Below, one piece after another: positions 1-6,126 of a stretch of DNA of 12,373 nt (its first letter is position 1; each line of letters begins with the position of its first letter). A program made the translations under genes and the position numbers. This stretch comes from JBFJVZ01 sp041623895 (GTDB lineage: Bacteria; Planctomycetota; Planctomycetia; Pirellulales; Pirellulaceae). Where the stretch lies: contig JBFJVZ010000224.1 in assembly GCA_041623895.1 (NCBI GenBank), positions 1-12,373 of the forward strand. Reading direction: 5' to 3'. The notes under the pieces are model-generated. The model was not told the DNA's origin and did no database searches. It saw nothing but the letters and a program-made list of their open reading frames with translations.

Positions 1-1
1 C

Positions 2-625
2 CGGCCAGTCGATGCAAAAAAGAAATTCTCGTTTGCGACGCCCACATTGATCGAAGTCGACGGACAACAACAAGTCATTGCCCCTGGCAGCGATTGTGTG
101 CTGGCGCTCGATCCGGGAACTGGAGACATCATCTGGGAAGCGAACTACTCCGGTTACTCGGTCGTTCCCAAGCCGATCTACGAGTCGGCGGTTGTCTTGC
201 TGTCGACCGGTTTCGACAAGGCCAAACTGCTTGCCATCCGTCCGCAAGGCCGTGGTGACATCACCGACACACATATCCAATGGGAAATCGATCGGAATAT
301 CTCCAAGACACCGTCAATGATCGCACATGCGGGATTGCTATACTGCGTCAGTGATAACGGCATCGCTCAGTGCATTGATATCGGCACCGGCGACGTGCTG
401 TACCAGGAACGGTTGGGTGGAAACTTTTCGGCATCACCAACATTCGCTGGCGATCGCATCTACTTTACCAGCGAGTCGGGCGTGACGACGGTCATCAAAG
501 CGGGAGAAGTATTTGAAAAGATTGCCGAGAACGATCTTCAGGAACGCACGCTTGCTTCGATGGCGATCATCGGTGACGCGATCATCATGCGGACAGCCGA
601 TGCGCTGTATCGAATTGAAGAATAA
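2..625 (+). CDS. PQQ-type beta-propeller repeat protein, 3' part (N-terminus outside window)
   Basis: The frame is open from the left edge, giving 207 C-terminal residues and a TAA stop. The protein shows repeated propeller-blade motifs of the PQQ/BamB type: 'LALDPGTGDIIWE', 'AQCIDIGTGDVLYQE' and 'SASPTFAGDRIYFTSESG', each with the A-x-D-x-x-T-G-x-x-x-W-like strand pattern. The stretch 'FATPTLIEVDG' near the start is a typical blade beginning. In the family such domains form a seven- or eight-bladed propeller. In planctomycetes they are often exported proteins that bind partners or, less often, a quinone cofactor; no cofactor site can be judged from this fragment. It ends 61 bp before the SUI1 gene on the same strand, so the two may be co-transcribed. 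The gene identity is sound; the function is unknown. Confidence 0.85.
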   Translation, partial: RPVDAKKKFSFATPTLIEVDGQQQVIAPGSDCVLALDPGTGDIIWEANYSGYSVVPKPIYESAVVLLSTGFDKAKLLAIRPQGRGDITDTHIQWEIDRNISKTPSMIAHAGLLYCVSDNGIAQCIDIGTGDVLYQERLGGNFSASPTFAGDRIYFTSESGVTTVIKAGEVFEKIAENDLQERTLASMAIIGDAIIMRTADALYRIEE

Positions 626-686
626 GGGGCATGCCGGATTCCGACGGCGGTCGCAACACGCAGGCCCAACTGACGATTGCATTCCA

Positions 687-1028
687 ATGACACGATTGTT
701 CGCAGGCACCGAATTTGATATCCCGCCGCGATGTGATCGTTGCGGAGCATTGGAGGAGGATTGCCAGTGTCCGCCGCCGCCGCGTGAATTTGCCGCGCCT
801 GGCACGCAAACCGCCAAAGTTCGTGTGGAAAATCGAAAGCACAAGCGAAAAGTCACCGTCGTTTGGGGACTGGACCCTGAATGCAATGACTTGACAAGCG
901 TGTTGGCAAAGCTGAAAGCTGCCTGCGGGGCTGGAGGATCGGTCCAGGACGGGCAGTTGGAGATTCAAGGCGATCATGCAGATCGAGTTCGGGAAAAGCT
1001 TTGCCAAATCGGATTTCGTGTGAAATGA
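687..1028 (+). CDS. SUI1/eIF1-family translation factor (YciH-like) with N-terminal Cys cluster
   Basis: The product is 113 residues. Residues about 42-113 match the SUI1 (eIF1) fold as in E. coli YciH, with the signature 'LKAACGAGGSVQDGQLEIQG' followed by the helix 'DHADRVREKL' and a 'GFRVK' end. eIF1-like proteins bind the small ribosomal subunit and affect start-codon selection; the role of bacterial members is not settled. The N-terminal 40 residues hold Cys16, Cys19, Cys26 and Cys28 (C-x2-C-x6-C-x-C), a possible zinc-binding knuckle. The ATG at 687 was chosen because the frame extends upstream only into the preceding beta-propeller gene and the protein pattern begins here. No Shine-Dalgarno sequence is visible. 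The family call is confident; zinc binding is inferred. Confidence 0.88.
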   Translation: MTRLFAGTEFDIPPRCDRCGALEEDCQCPPPPREFAAPGTQTAKVRVENRKHKRKVTVVWGLDPECNDLTSVLAKLKAACGAGGSVQDGQLEIQGDHADRVREKLCQIGFRVK

Positions 1029-1129
1029 ATTGAAAGCACTTTGTACCAGCGGCAGCATCAACGGCGCCCCGGAGATCGACATTTCAGGCCTGGACAGACA
1101 AGGTGCCGCATAATCGCTTGTCATTGGGA

Positions 1130-2215
1130 ATGGCTTCGGTTATCGAAATCTCCACCAGCCCCGGAATGTCGCCTGACGGAAGCGAATCGGTGTCACAAAT
1201 CTCATCAAACTACAGCGAGTTTGAGCAACGCATTGCCGCTTATGCCGGCCCGCTGATGTTTTGGCTTTCACTGATCTTTTTGATTTGCCTGGCATGTCTT
1301 GTTGTCCTGTTGGTTGATGTGCCGAACCTGCAAGAGAATGCGGCGGAAACTTTGGCTATCCAGCAAGCCGCTGGTGAGATACCGGAACTGATCGCACCAC
1401 GAGTTCTCCGCGATCAAATCGAACGTTTGGTTGTCATGCTGATGTTGGTGATTTGGCCTTTCGTCGTCCTTGAATCAGTCTTTCATTGGTTCATCCGACC
1501 CTGGGACAAAGCAACACGAAAGTATCACTGGTTTGGTTTTCTGTTTTGTGTTTGCCCGGCGCTCAGAATGTGTGCCCGGAGTCCCGAACTGGGAGACAGA
1601 CTGTGGTTGCATGGTTGGGGTTGGCGACAAGCAAACAAACGGCTGCGACGAAGATTGGAGCGCAAGTTCAGTGTGCCCATGATCATCATCGCGCTGATGA
1701 TCATGCCGATCCTGATCGCCGAATTCTTTTTGAAAGCCCAAGTGGCGCAGTATGCCTGGTTGCGTCTGCTGTTGCACGTCGGAACGGGCGTGATTTGGTT
1801 TGCCTTTGCATTTGAATTTATCCTGATGGTCTCGGTTGCCGAAAAGAAGCTCGCCTACTGCAAGAAACATTGGATCGATTTGGCCATCATCTTGCTGCCG
1901 TTGATTTCGTTCTTGCGATCGATGCGTGTGTTGCGAGCAACACGGGCGGCAAAACTCATGCGAATCCCAAAGCTCACCAAGCTGGCACGCATGTACCGGC
2001 TGCGCGGTACTGCAGTCAAGGCAATTCAAGCCTTGGTCTTACTGGACGTCTCGCAGCGACTGCTCAGTAACGATCCGCAACGCAGTATCGAGAAGCTGCA
2101 AACGCGACTTGATGAACTCGAGGACGAAGCAAAGCAAGTGCGGCGGAAAATCATGAAACTACGTGAACGTCAACAGAGACAGGAATCGATCGAACAGCAA
2201 GAATCAATCCTGTAG
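1130..2215 (+). CDS. Membrane protein with voltage-sensor-like S1-S4 domain and C-terminal coiled coil, no pore
   Basis: The product is 361 residues from the ATG at 1130; a GTG at 1103 would add nine residues. Hydrophobic segments lie at about 41-64, 99-122, 181-201 (S1-like, with Glu198), 212-236 (S2-like, with Glu229 and Lys239/240 after it) and 247-261 (S3-like, 'WIDLAIILLPL', Asp250). S4 follows at once, with Arg263, 266, 269, 272, Lys275, Arg278, Lys281, 284, Arg287 and 290, i.e. a basic residue at every third position ten times. The E/K of S2, the D of S3 and this S4 are hallmarks of voltage-sensor domains of the Kv/Hv type. No S5-P-S6 or TVGYG-like filter follows. Instead there is an amphipathic stretch and a charged coiled coil at about 315-355. 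This order recalls Hv1 proton channels or voltage-sensing adaptors, but two extra N-terminal helices are present. It is single in its neighbourhood, with no partner pore gene nearby. The voltage-sensor assignment is inferred from motifs; transport activity is unknown. Confidence 0.82.
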   Translation: MASVIEISTSPGMSPDGSESVSQISSNYSEFEQRIAAYAGPLMFWLSLIFLICLACLVVLLVDVPNLQENAAETLAIQQAAGEIPELIAPRVLRDQIERLVVMLMLVIWPFVVLESVFHWFIRPWDKATRKYHWFGFLFCVCPALRMCARSPELGDRLWLHGWGWRQANKRLRRRLERKFSVPMIIIALMIMPILIAEFFLKAQVAQYAWLRLLLHVGTGVIWFAFAFEFILMVSVAEKKLAYCKKHWIDLAIILLPLISFLRSMRVLRATRAAKLMRIPKLTKLARMYRLRGTAVKAIQALVLLDVSQRLLSNDPQRSIEKLQTRLDELEDEAKQVRRKIMKLRERQQRQESIEQQESIL

Positions 2216-2344
2216 GGATCGCTTTGATGATCTCACTTGCCCGCATGGATGCAATCGATTGGCGATCCGCGGTTTCGTCGGGTTAACTTGTTGAGATTCT
2301 GTATCTGTTAAGATGCTTGCCCATACATCAATCTCCAAGCTCGC

Positions 2345-2363
2345 TAGAACTCCATGATCAGAG
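2345..2363 (+). repeat. Direct repeat copy 1 of the sulfatase start region
   Basis: This 19-nt segment matches 2453-2471 with one mismatch (C for T at 2350). It includes an ATG at 2354 followed by ATC AGA, like the true sulfatase start, but its frame stops after six codons. It lies just left of the inverted repeat at 2371-2421, while the second copy lies to the right. It may be the remnant of a duplicated start region. Confidence 0.7.
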
Positions 2364-2370
2364 ATATCTC

Positions 2371-2421
2371 GTAGGCCAGGACTTGTCCTGGTAATAAACG
2401 CCAGGACAAGTCCTGGCCTAC
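2371..2421. repeat. 21-bp perfect inverted repeat with 9-nt loop (REP-like element)
   Basis: The left arm 2371-2391 and right arm 2401-2421 are exact reverse complements, separated by TAATAAACG. Each arm contains CCAGGAC-TT-GTCCTGG (or its AA form), itself palindromic apart from the central two bases, so the element is a palindrome of palindromes. As RNA it would form a 21-bp hairpin; as DNA it could extrude a cruciform. The core GCCAGGACTTG recurs at 10133-10143. It looks like a dispersed intergenic repeat. Similar 'ccaggacaagtcctgg' units are, to my recollection, frequent in planctomycete genomes. It may stabilise or end the upstream transcript, but this is inferred. Confidence 0.85.
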
Positions 2422-2449
2422 AGTTGGTCCCACATCAATGATAGAAATG

Positions 2450-2460
2450 CTTTAGAATTC
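2450..2460 (+). promoter_or_regulatory. CTTTAGAATTC start-proximal motif (possible -10 element)
   Basis: CTTTAGAATTC lies immediately before the ATG at 2462, and the identical 11-mer occurs before the DUF1549 start (6111-6121). TAGAAT (2453-2458) resembles a -10 hexamer. Only three bases separate it from the ATG at 2462, which suggests either a later start (ATG 2489) or a different role. No good -35 is seen at 17 nt. The promoter role is inferred. Confidence 0.35.
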
Positions 2461-2461
2461 C

Positions 2462-3922
2462 ATGATCAGAGCCTTTATATCTACAAGAATGCGTTGTGGC
2501 CGTTGTTTCCTGCCACTGATTCTGGCTGCCTGCCTGACTTCGATCGCCGCAGCGGACCAGCCCAACGTTGTCATCATTCTGGTCGACGACATGGGTTACG
2601 GTGATCCCGGATGCTACAACGCAAAGTCGAAGATTCCGACGCCCCACATTGATTCGCTGGCCCGCGATGGAATCCGATTCACCGATGCTCATGCGCCGGG
2701 ACCGCTTTGCCACATGTCGCGATACGGACTGCTGACGGGACGATATCCGTTTCGGACCGATGTATCAAAGTGGCGAAAGCAACCGCTGATTGAAGCTGGC
2801 GAGACAACGATCGCTTCGCTGCTGAAAGCAAACGGCTATCGCACCGCCATGGTCGGCAAATGGCATTTGGGATTCGCTGAACAAGGTTATGACAAGCCGC
2901 TGCATGGCGGGCCGGTGGATTGTGGATTCGACAGCTACTTTGGAATCCGCGCCTCTACCGATATCCCGCCCTACTTTTACATTCGCGGGAACAGGGCCGT
3001 GCAACCGCCCAGCGATCATATTCAAGCGAACAACTCTGACGGTTGGTCGCCCATCCAAGGGGCGTTCTGGCGAGCCGGTGGGATCGCCCCTGATTTGCAG
3101 CTGGACGAGGTGTTGCCGCGGTTTTCCGACGAAGCTATCAGCGTGATTCAAAACCATTCCGCGGACGCCAAGGACCAGCCCTTGATGTTGTACCTGGCAT
3201 ACCCGGCGCCGCACACACCTTGGCTTCCCTCCAAGGAGTTCGCCGGCAAGAGTGGGGCGGGCATGTATGGTGACTTTGCGATGATGGTTGACGATCAGAT
3301 CGGCCGCGTCATCGCAGCGATTGACGATGCCGGCATGAAAGACGATACGTTGTTGATCTTTTCATCCGATAACGGGCCGGTCTGGTATGAGAACGACGTC
3401 AGCAGATTTCAGCACGATAGTTCCGGTGGCCTGCGGGGGATGAAGGCCGACGCTTGGGAGTGCGGTCATCGAATGCCATTTATCGTTCGCTGGCCGGCAA
3501 GAGTGATGCCCGGACGTGAGAGCCGACAAACGATCTGTTTCACCGATATCCTGGCAACGCTCAGCGAGATGTTGGGCAGCGAGTTGTCGCCGGACGCCGC
3601 CCCGGACAGCTTCAGTTTCTTGTCGGTGCTAAACGGGGAGCGTTCCGAATCAAATCCCGTGCGGGATTCGCTGCCGATCCGGTCCGGCGGTAACTTGATG
3701 ACCATCCGACAGGGCGATTGGAAATTGATCACGGGACTTGGATCCGGTGGGTTTTCAAAACCGAATAAGATCAAGCCTGGGCCGAATGATCCCGCTGGCC
3801 AACTTTACAATCTGTCCGATGACCTGGCCGAGACGACAAACCTGTATCAGAAACATCCGGATGTTGTCAAACGATTGACAGCGCTGGTCGACGAAATTCG
3901 CAGTAGCGATCGACACCGATAA
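2462..3922 (+). CDS. Exported S1-family sulfatase with non-canonical CHMSR active-site motif
   Basis: The product is 486 residues, a usual sulfatase length. Residues 1-31 form an export signal. An LAAC lipobox at 21-24 makes a lipoprotein possible, with AAA-DQ as an alternative cleavage site; the ATG at 2489 gives a tidier signal peptide. Alkaline-phosphatase-fold metal residues are present: Asp42/Asp43 ('LVDDMGYGD') and Asp303/Asn304 ('SSDNG'). Conserved Lys133 and His135 ('GKWHLG') and His251 ('PHTPW') are also kept. The formylglycine site reads Cys83-His-Met-Ser-Arg87, followed by the expected 'YGLLTGRYP'. Normal sulfatases have C/S-x-P/A-x-R, so Met at the third position is unusual. The enzyme would hydrolyse sulfate esters of an unknown, probably polysaccharide, substrate in the periplasm. 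It is 39 bp from the next sulfatase, so an operon is likely. Family sure, activity less so. Confidence 0.92.
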   Translation: MIRAFISTRMRCGRCFLPLILAACLTSIAAADQPNVVIILVDDMGYGDPGCYNAKSKIPTPHIDSLARDGIRFTDAHAPGPLCHMSRYGLLTGRYPFRTDVSKWRKQPLIEAGETTIASLLKANGYRTAMVGKWHLGFAEQGYDKPLHGGPVDCGFDSYFGIRASTDIPPYFYIRGNRAVQPPSDHIQANNSDGWSPIQGAFWRAGGIAPDLQLDEVLPRFSDEAISVIQNHSADAKDQPLMLYLAYPAPHTPWLPSKEFAGKSGAGMYGDFAMMVDDQIGRVIAAIDDAGMKDDTLLIFSSDNGPVWYENDVSRFQHDSSGGLRGMKADAWECGHRMPFIVRWPARVMPGRESRQTICFTDILATLSEMLGSELSPDAAPDSFSFLSVLNGERSESNPVRDSLPIRSGGNLMTIRQGDWKLITGLGSGGFSKPNKIKPGPNDPAGQLYNLSDDLAETTNLYQKHPDVVKRLTALVDEIRSSDRHR

Positions 3923-3961
3923 CCTTCGACTTGCCACTAACGCTTGTAAGAACTGGACCTC

Positions 3962-5422
3962 ATGATTCGCAAGATGCACTTTTTTTTCATCGCCTTTTCC
4001 CTGGCTGCCGCACACGTTCACTCGGCTGGTGCTGCTCCCAACGTTGTCTTCATCTTGGTCGATGACCTCGGCTACATGGACATCGGAGCCAACAATCCGG
4101 ACACGTTTTACGAGACGCCCAACCTTGACAAGCTTGCTGCCAGCGGGATGCGGTTTACCAATGGATATGCGGCCAACCCGGTTTGCTCGCCGACGCGATA
4201 CAGCATCATGACGGGGAAATATCCAAGCCGAGTTGACGCGACCAATTTTTTTTCCGGTAAGCGGCCCGGGCGTTTCTTGCCGGCGCCGCTGAACGATCGC
4301 ATGCCGTTGCCGGAAATCACAATCGCCGAGGCGTTGCAGAATGCCGGGTACAAGACGTTCTTTGCCGGCAAATGGCACTTGGGTCCCGACGAAGATTTTT
4401 GGCCGACCAAACAAGGATTCGACGTCAACAAGGGAGGTCACCGCGCCGGCGCGCCGTTCAAGGCCGGCAAGTATTTCGTGCCTTACGCCAACCCGCGGTT
4501 GGAAGACGGGCCTCCCGGAGAACACCTGACAGCCAGGCTGGGCGACGAAACCGTCAAGTTCATTCGTGACAATCAAGATCGTTCGTTTCTGGCGTATCTT
4601 TCCTTCTATAGCGTCCACACACCGCTCATGGCGCCGGAAGATCTGGTGGAAAAGTATCGTGCCAAGGCCGAGCGTTCAGGGTTGGCCGATCGACCGGCCT
4701 TTGCCGACGAAGAACAGGTTTGGCAAGTCGAAAAACCGCGACGGGTGCGAATCTTGCAGGCTCATGCGACCTACGCGGCGATGGTTGAATCGATGGATCG
4801 CGCGGTTGGCCATGTTCTGGATACGCTTGACGAACTAAACCTGGCCGACAACACGATCGTGTGCATGACTAGCGATAATGGCGGACTGTCGACTTCCGAA
4901 GGCTCGCCCACCAGTAACCTGCCGCTGCGCGGCGGCAAGGGTTGGTTGTACGAAGGTGGTATCCGCGAGCCGTTCTTGATCCGCGCACCGGGTGTGACCA
5001 AAGCCGGCCAAACTTGCGACGTTCCCGTAATGAGCATTGATTTTTATCCCACACTGTTGGAGTTGACCGGCACAAGAATTAGTCACCAAGTTGACGGGGT
5101 CAGTTTGGTATCGTTGCTTGGAGGCGATGGTTCACTTGACCGCAAATCGTTGTATTGGCATTATCCCCACTACAGCAACCAGGGAGGTTTTCCGGGAGGG
5201 GCGGTACGCAGCGGTGATTGGAAGCTTGTCGAACGACTTGAGGATGGCCGTACGCATTTGTACAACTTGGCGGACGATGCTGGCGAGCGGAACGATGTCG
5301 CCGACGCGCATCGCGAGTTGGTGACAAAGATGCGCGACGATTTGCATGCGTGGTATCGCACCGTCGATGCAAAGTTCTTACAGGCAAAGCCCGCTGGACC
5401 GGCGGCTTGGCGACCGAACTGA
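3962..5422 (+). CDS. Exported S1-family sulfatase with canonical CSPTR motif
   Basis: The product is 486 residues. A signal peptide spans residues 1-25 (MIRK..., a hydrophobic core, cleavage near AGA-AP). Metal residues are Asp34/Asp35 ('LVDDLGYMD') and Asp305/Asn306 ('TSDNGG'). The formylglycine motif is Cys75-Ser-Pro-Thr-Arg79, followed by 'YSIMTGKYP'. Lys137 and His139 ('GKWHLG'), His219 ('SVHTPL') and Lys326 complete the usual active site. The C-terminal subdomain 'SGDWKLVERLEDGRTHLYNLADDAGE' is typical of arylsulfatase A-like enzymes. It should be a working, exported sulfate-ester hydrolase that needs a formylglycine-generating enzyme, not encoded in this window. It is no close duplicate of the preceding sulfatase: similarity is mainly in the motifs. 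Two T8 runs lie inside the gene (3980-3987, 4246-4253). Confidence 0.95.
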   Translation: MIRKMHFFFIAFSLAAAHVHSAGAAPNVVFILVDDLGYMDIGANNPDTFYETPNLDKLAASGMRFTNGYAANPVCSPTRYSIMTGKYPSRVDATNFFSGKRPGRFLPAPLNDRMPLPEITIAEALQNAGYKTFFAGKWHLGPDEDFWPTKQGFDVNKGGHRAGAPFKAGKYFVPYANPRLEDGPPGEHLTARLGDETVKFIRDNQDRSFLAYLSFYSVHTPLMAPEDLVEKYRAKAERSGLADRPAFADEEQVWQVEKPRRVRILQAHATYAAMVESMDRAVGHVLDTLDELNLADNTIVCMTSDNGGLSTSEGSPTSNLPLRGGKGWLYEGGIREPFLIRAPGVTKAGQTCDVPVMSIDFYPTLLELTGTRISHQVDGVSLVSLLGGDGSLDRKSLYWHYPHYSNQGGFPGGAVRSGDWKLVERLEDGRTHLYNLADDAGERNDVADAHRELVTKMRDDLHAWYRTVDAKFLQAKPAGPAAWRPN

Positions 5423-5427
5423 GACGG

Positions 5428-5433
5428 TAGAAT
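5428..5433 (+). promoter_or_regulatory. TAGAAT -10-like hexamer before the groES-like gene
   Basis: TAGAAT lies six bases after the sulfatase stop and matches the hexamer seen at 2453-2458 and 6114-6119. TTGGCG at 5407-5412 could act as a poor -35 with 15-nt spacing. If real, the groES-like transcript would have a leader of roughly 165 nt containing the inverted repeat at 5539-5568. Speculative. Confidence 0.25.
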
Positions 5434-5538
5434 TGTCGTCACACTGCTTTCCCGGGGCCGATACTCACCACCCGGCGACGTAATCACGGATGGACCATTT
5501 GCAGCTGGGAAGCGACAATAGGAATGAATGGTGCTGCT

Positions 5539-5568
5539 GCAAGCCGCACCGACATAGACGCGGCTTGC
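5539..5568 (+). promoter_or_regulatory. 9-bp perfect inverted repeat in the leader of the groES-like gene
   Basis: GCAAGCCGC (5539-5547) and GCGGCTTGC (5560-5568) are exact reverse complements with a 12-nt spacer, ending 37 bp before the ATG at 5606. The size recalls the CIRCE operator of HrcA-regulated chaperone genes (9-bp arms, 9-nt spacer), but the sequence is different. It could be an operator, an RNA hairpin or an end for the sulfatase transcript; no T-run follows. The structure is seen; the role is inferred. Confidence 0.5.
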
Positions 5569-5596
5569 GGTCGCGCACTTGCCACGGCACATTTTC

Positions 5597-5600
5597 GGAG
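5597..5600 (+). promoter_or_regulatory. Ribosome binding site of the groES-like gene
   Basis: GGAG sits five bases before the ATG at 5606. It favours this start over the in-frame upstream codon at 5579, and is one of the few clear Shine-Dalgarno sequences in the window. Confidence 0.6.
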
Positions 5601-5605
5601 TGGAG

Positions 5606-5932
5606 ATGGGGAAGAAAAAAACAGCAGCCAAGACATTCGAGTACGTCGAGCCGATCGGCGATCGCGTCCTGGTTCGCAAGGATGAGCCCAAGCGGGAAAC
5701 GCGGGGCGGGATCGCACTGCCGGATGCCGCTGAGATTCCTACCATCACCGGTCGGATCGTGACCATCAGCACGGTGGTGGAAAATGACGAAGAGTTGCCG
5801 CTACGGCAATACGACAAGATTTTGTTCCATCCGAAAAACGCGATTCCCGTTGATCTGGAACATGACAACCAACTGTTTGTTGTGCCGGTCGAAGATATCG
5901 TTGCCGTATTCCGCCGTGAAAAACCGGAATGA
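5606..5932 (+). CDS. Divergent GroES-like co-chaperonin (Cpn10 fold), no groEL beside it
   Basis: The product is 108 residues, slightly longer than the usual 95-100 because of a basic N-terminal tail (MGKKKTAAK). Core Cpn10 motifs are present: 'VEPIGDRVLVRKDE' (first strand), 'RETRGGIALPDAA' (mobile loop with the GGI-x-L contact for GroEL), 'TGRIV' and the last strand 'FVVPVEDIVAVF'. The dome-loop region and the usual G-D-x-V-x-F...G segment are replaced by 'LRQYDKILFHPKNAIPVDLE', so it departs from housekeeping GroES. GroES caps the GroEL folding chamber. With no groEL adjacent, this may be a paralogue serving a distant chaperonin. The start is set by GGAG five bases upstream. Family likely, specific role unknown. 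Confidence 0.85.
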   Translation: MGKKKTAAKTFEYVEPIGDRVLVRKDEPKRETRGGIALPDAAEIPTITGRIVTISTVVENDEELPLRQYDKILFHPKNAIPVDLEHDNQLFVVPVEDIVAVFRREKPE

Positions 5933-6110
5933 TCTGTCGGTACCTGCTGCGCGAGCAAATATGGCTGCGGCCCGCCAGCGGGTGATTGTCGGCAATTCGC
6001 CCGATAGCGGGGTCCCGTTGATGGCTGAAATTGCATTGCCGGGTGTGGCTCGATTACCATAGCGGAGCGCAGCTGACCATCGCCAGCGGCGTCCTGCCAC
6101 CGCATCCCAC

Positions 6111-6121
6111 CTTTAGAATTC
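6111..6121 (+). promoter_or_regulatory. CTTTAGAATTC motif before the DUF1549 gene (possible leaderless promoter)
   Basis: This is the same 11-mer as at 2450-2460. TAGAAT at 6114-6119 lies seven bases before the ATG at 6127, the usual distance from a -10 hexamer to a transcription start. A leaderless mRNA is therefore possible, in line with the absence of a Shine-Dalgarno sequence. No -35 hexamer is evident. Inferred. Confidence 0.4.
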
Positions 6122-6126
6122 AGCTC

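Larger units (their letters stand above)
2216..2461. other. Intergenic stretch between voltage-sensor gene and sulfatase
   Basis: No credible gene lies here. The stretch holds a 21-bp perfect inverted repeat (2371-2421), two near-identical 19-bp direct repeats at 2345-2363 and 2453-2471 (the second covers the sulfatase start), and the -10-like TAGAAT at 2453-2458. No T-run follows the hairpin, so it is not a typical intrinsic terminator. A weak TTGTTG (2288-2293) / TAAGAT (2309-2314) pair with 15-nt spacing exists but is not convincing. Confidence 0.6.

Noticed and set aside
1103..1129. GTG at 1103 as the start of the voltage-sensor-like protein
   Set aside because: It is possible, but the ATG at 1130 is a better codon and the nine extra residues add nothing recognisable; neither start has a good ribosome site.
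2288..2314. TTGTTG/TAAGAT as a promoter before the first sulfatase
   Set aside because: The spacing is 15 nt and the hexamers are weak. A long leader through the hairpin would be needed.
3755..4618. Minus-strand 287-codon frame opposite the second sulfatase
   Set aside because: It is antisense to the confirmed sulfatase reading frame and has no protein-family pattern.
2462..5422. The two sulfatases, both 486 residues and both starting MIR, as a recent duplication
   Set aside because: Outside the family motifs the sequences differ throughout, and their middle and C-terminal regions differ in layout; the equal length is coincidence.
5971..5982. CCCGC-CA-GCGGG as a terminator of the groES-like gene
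   Set aside because: The loop is two bases, the usable stem is at most four pairs and no T-run follows.
5170..6105. Long minus-strand open frame antisense to the second sulfatase end and the groES-like gene
   Set aside because: It is Ser/Pro/Arg-rich without any motif, and overlaps two well-supported genes; a shadow frame.
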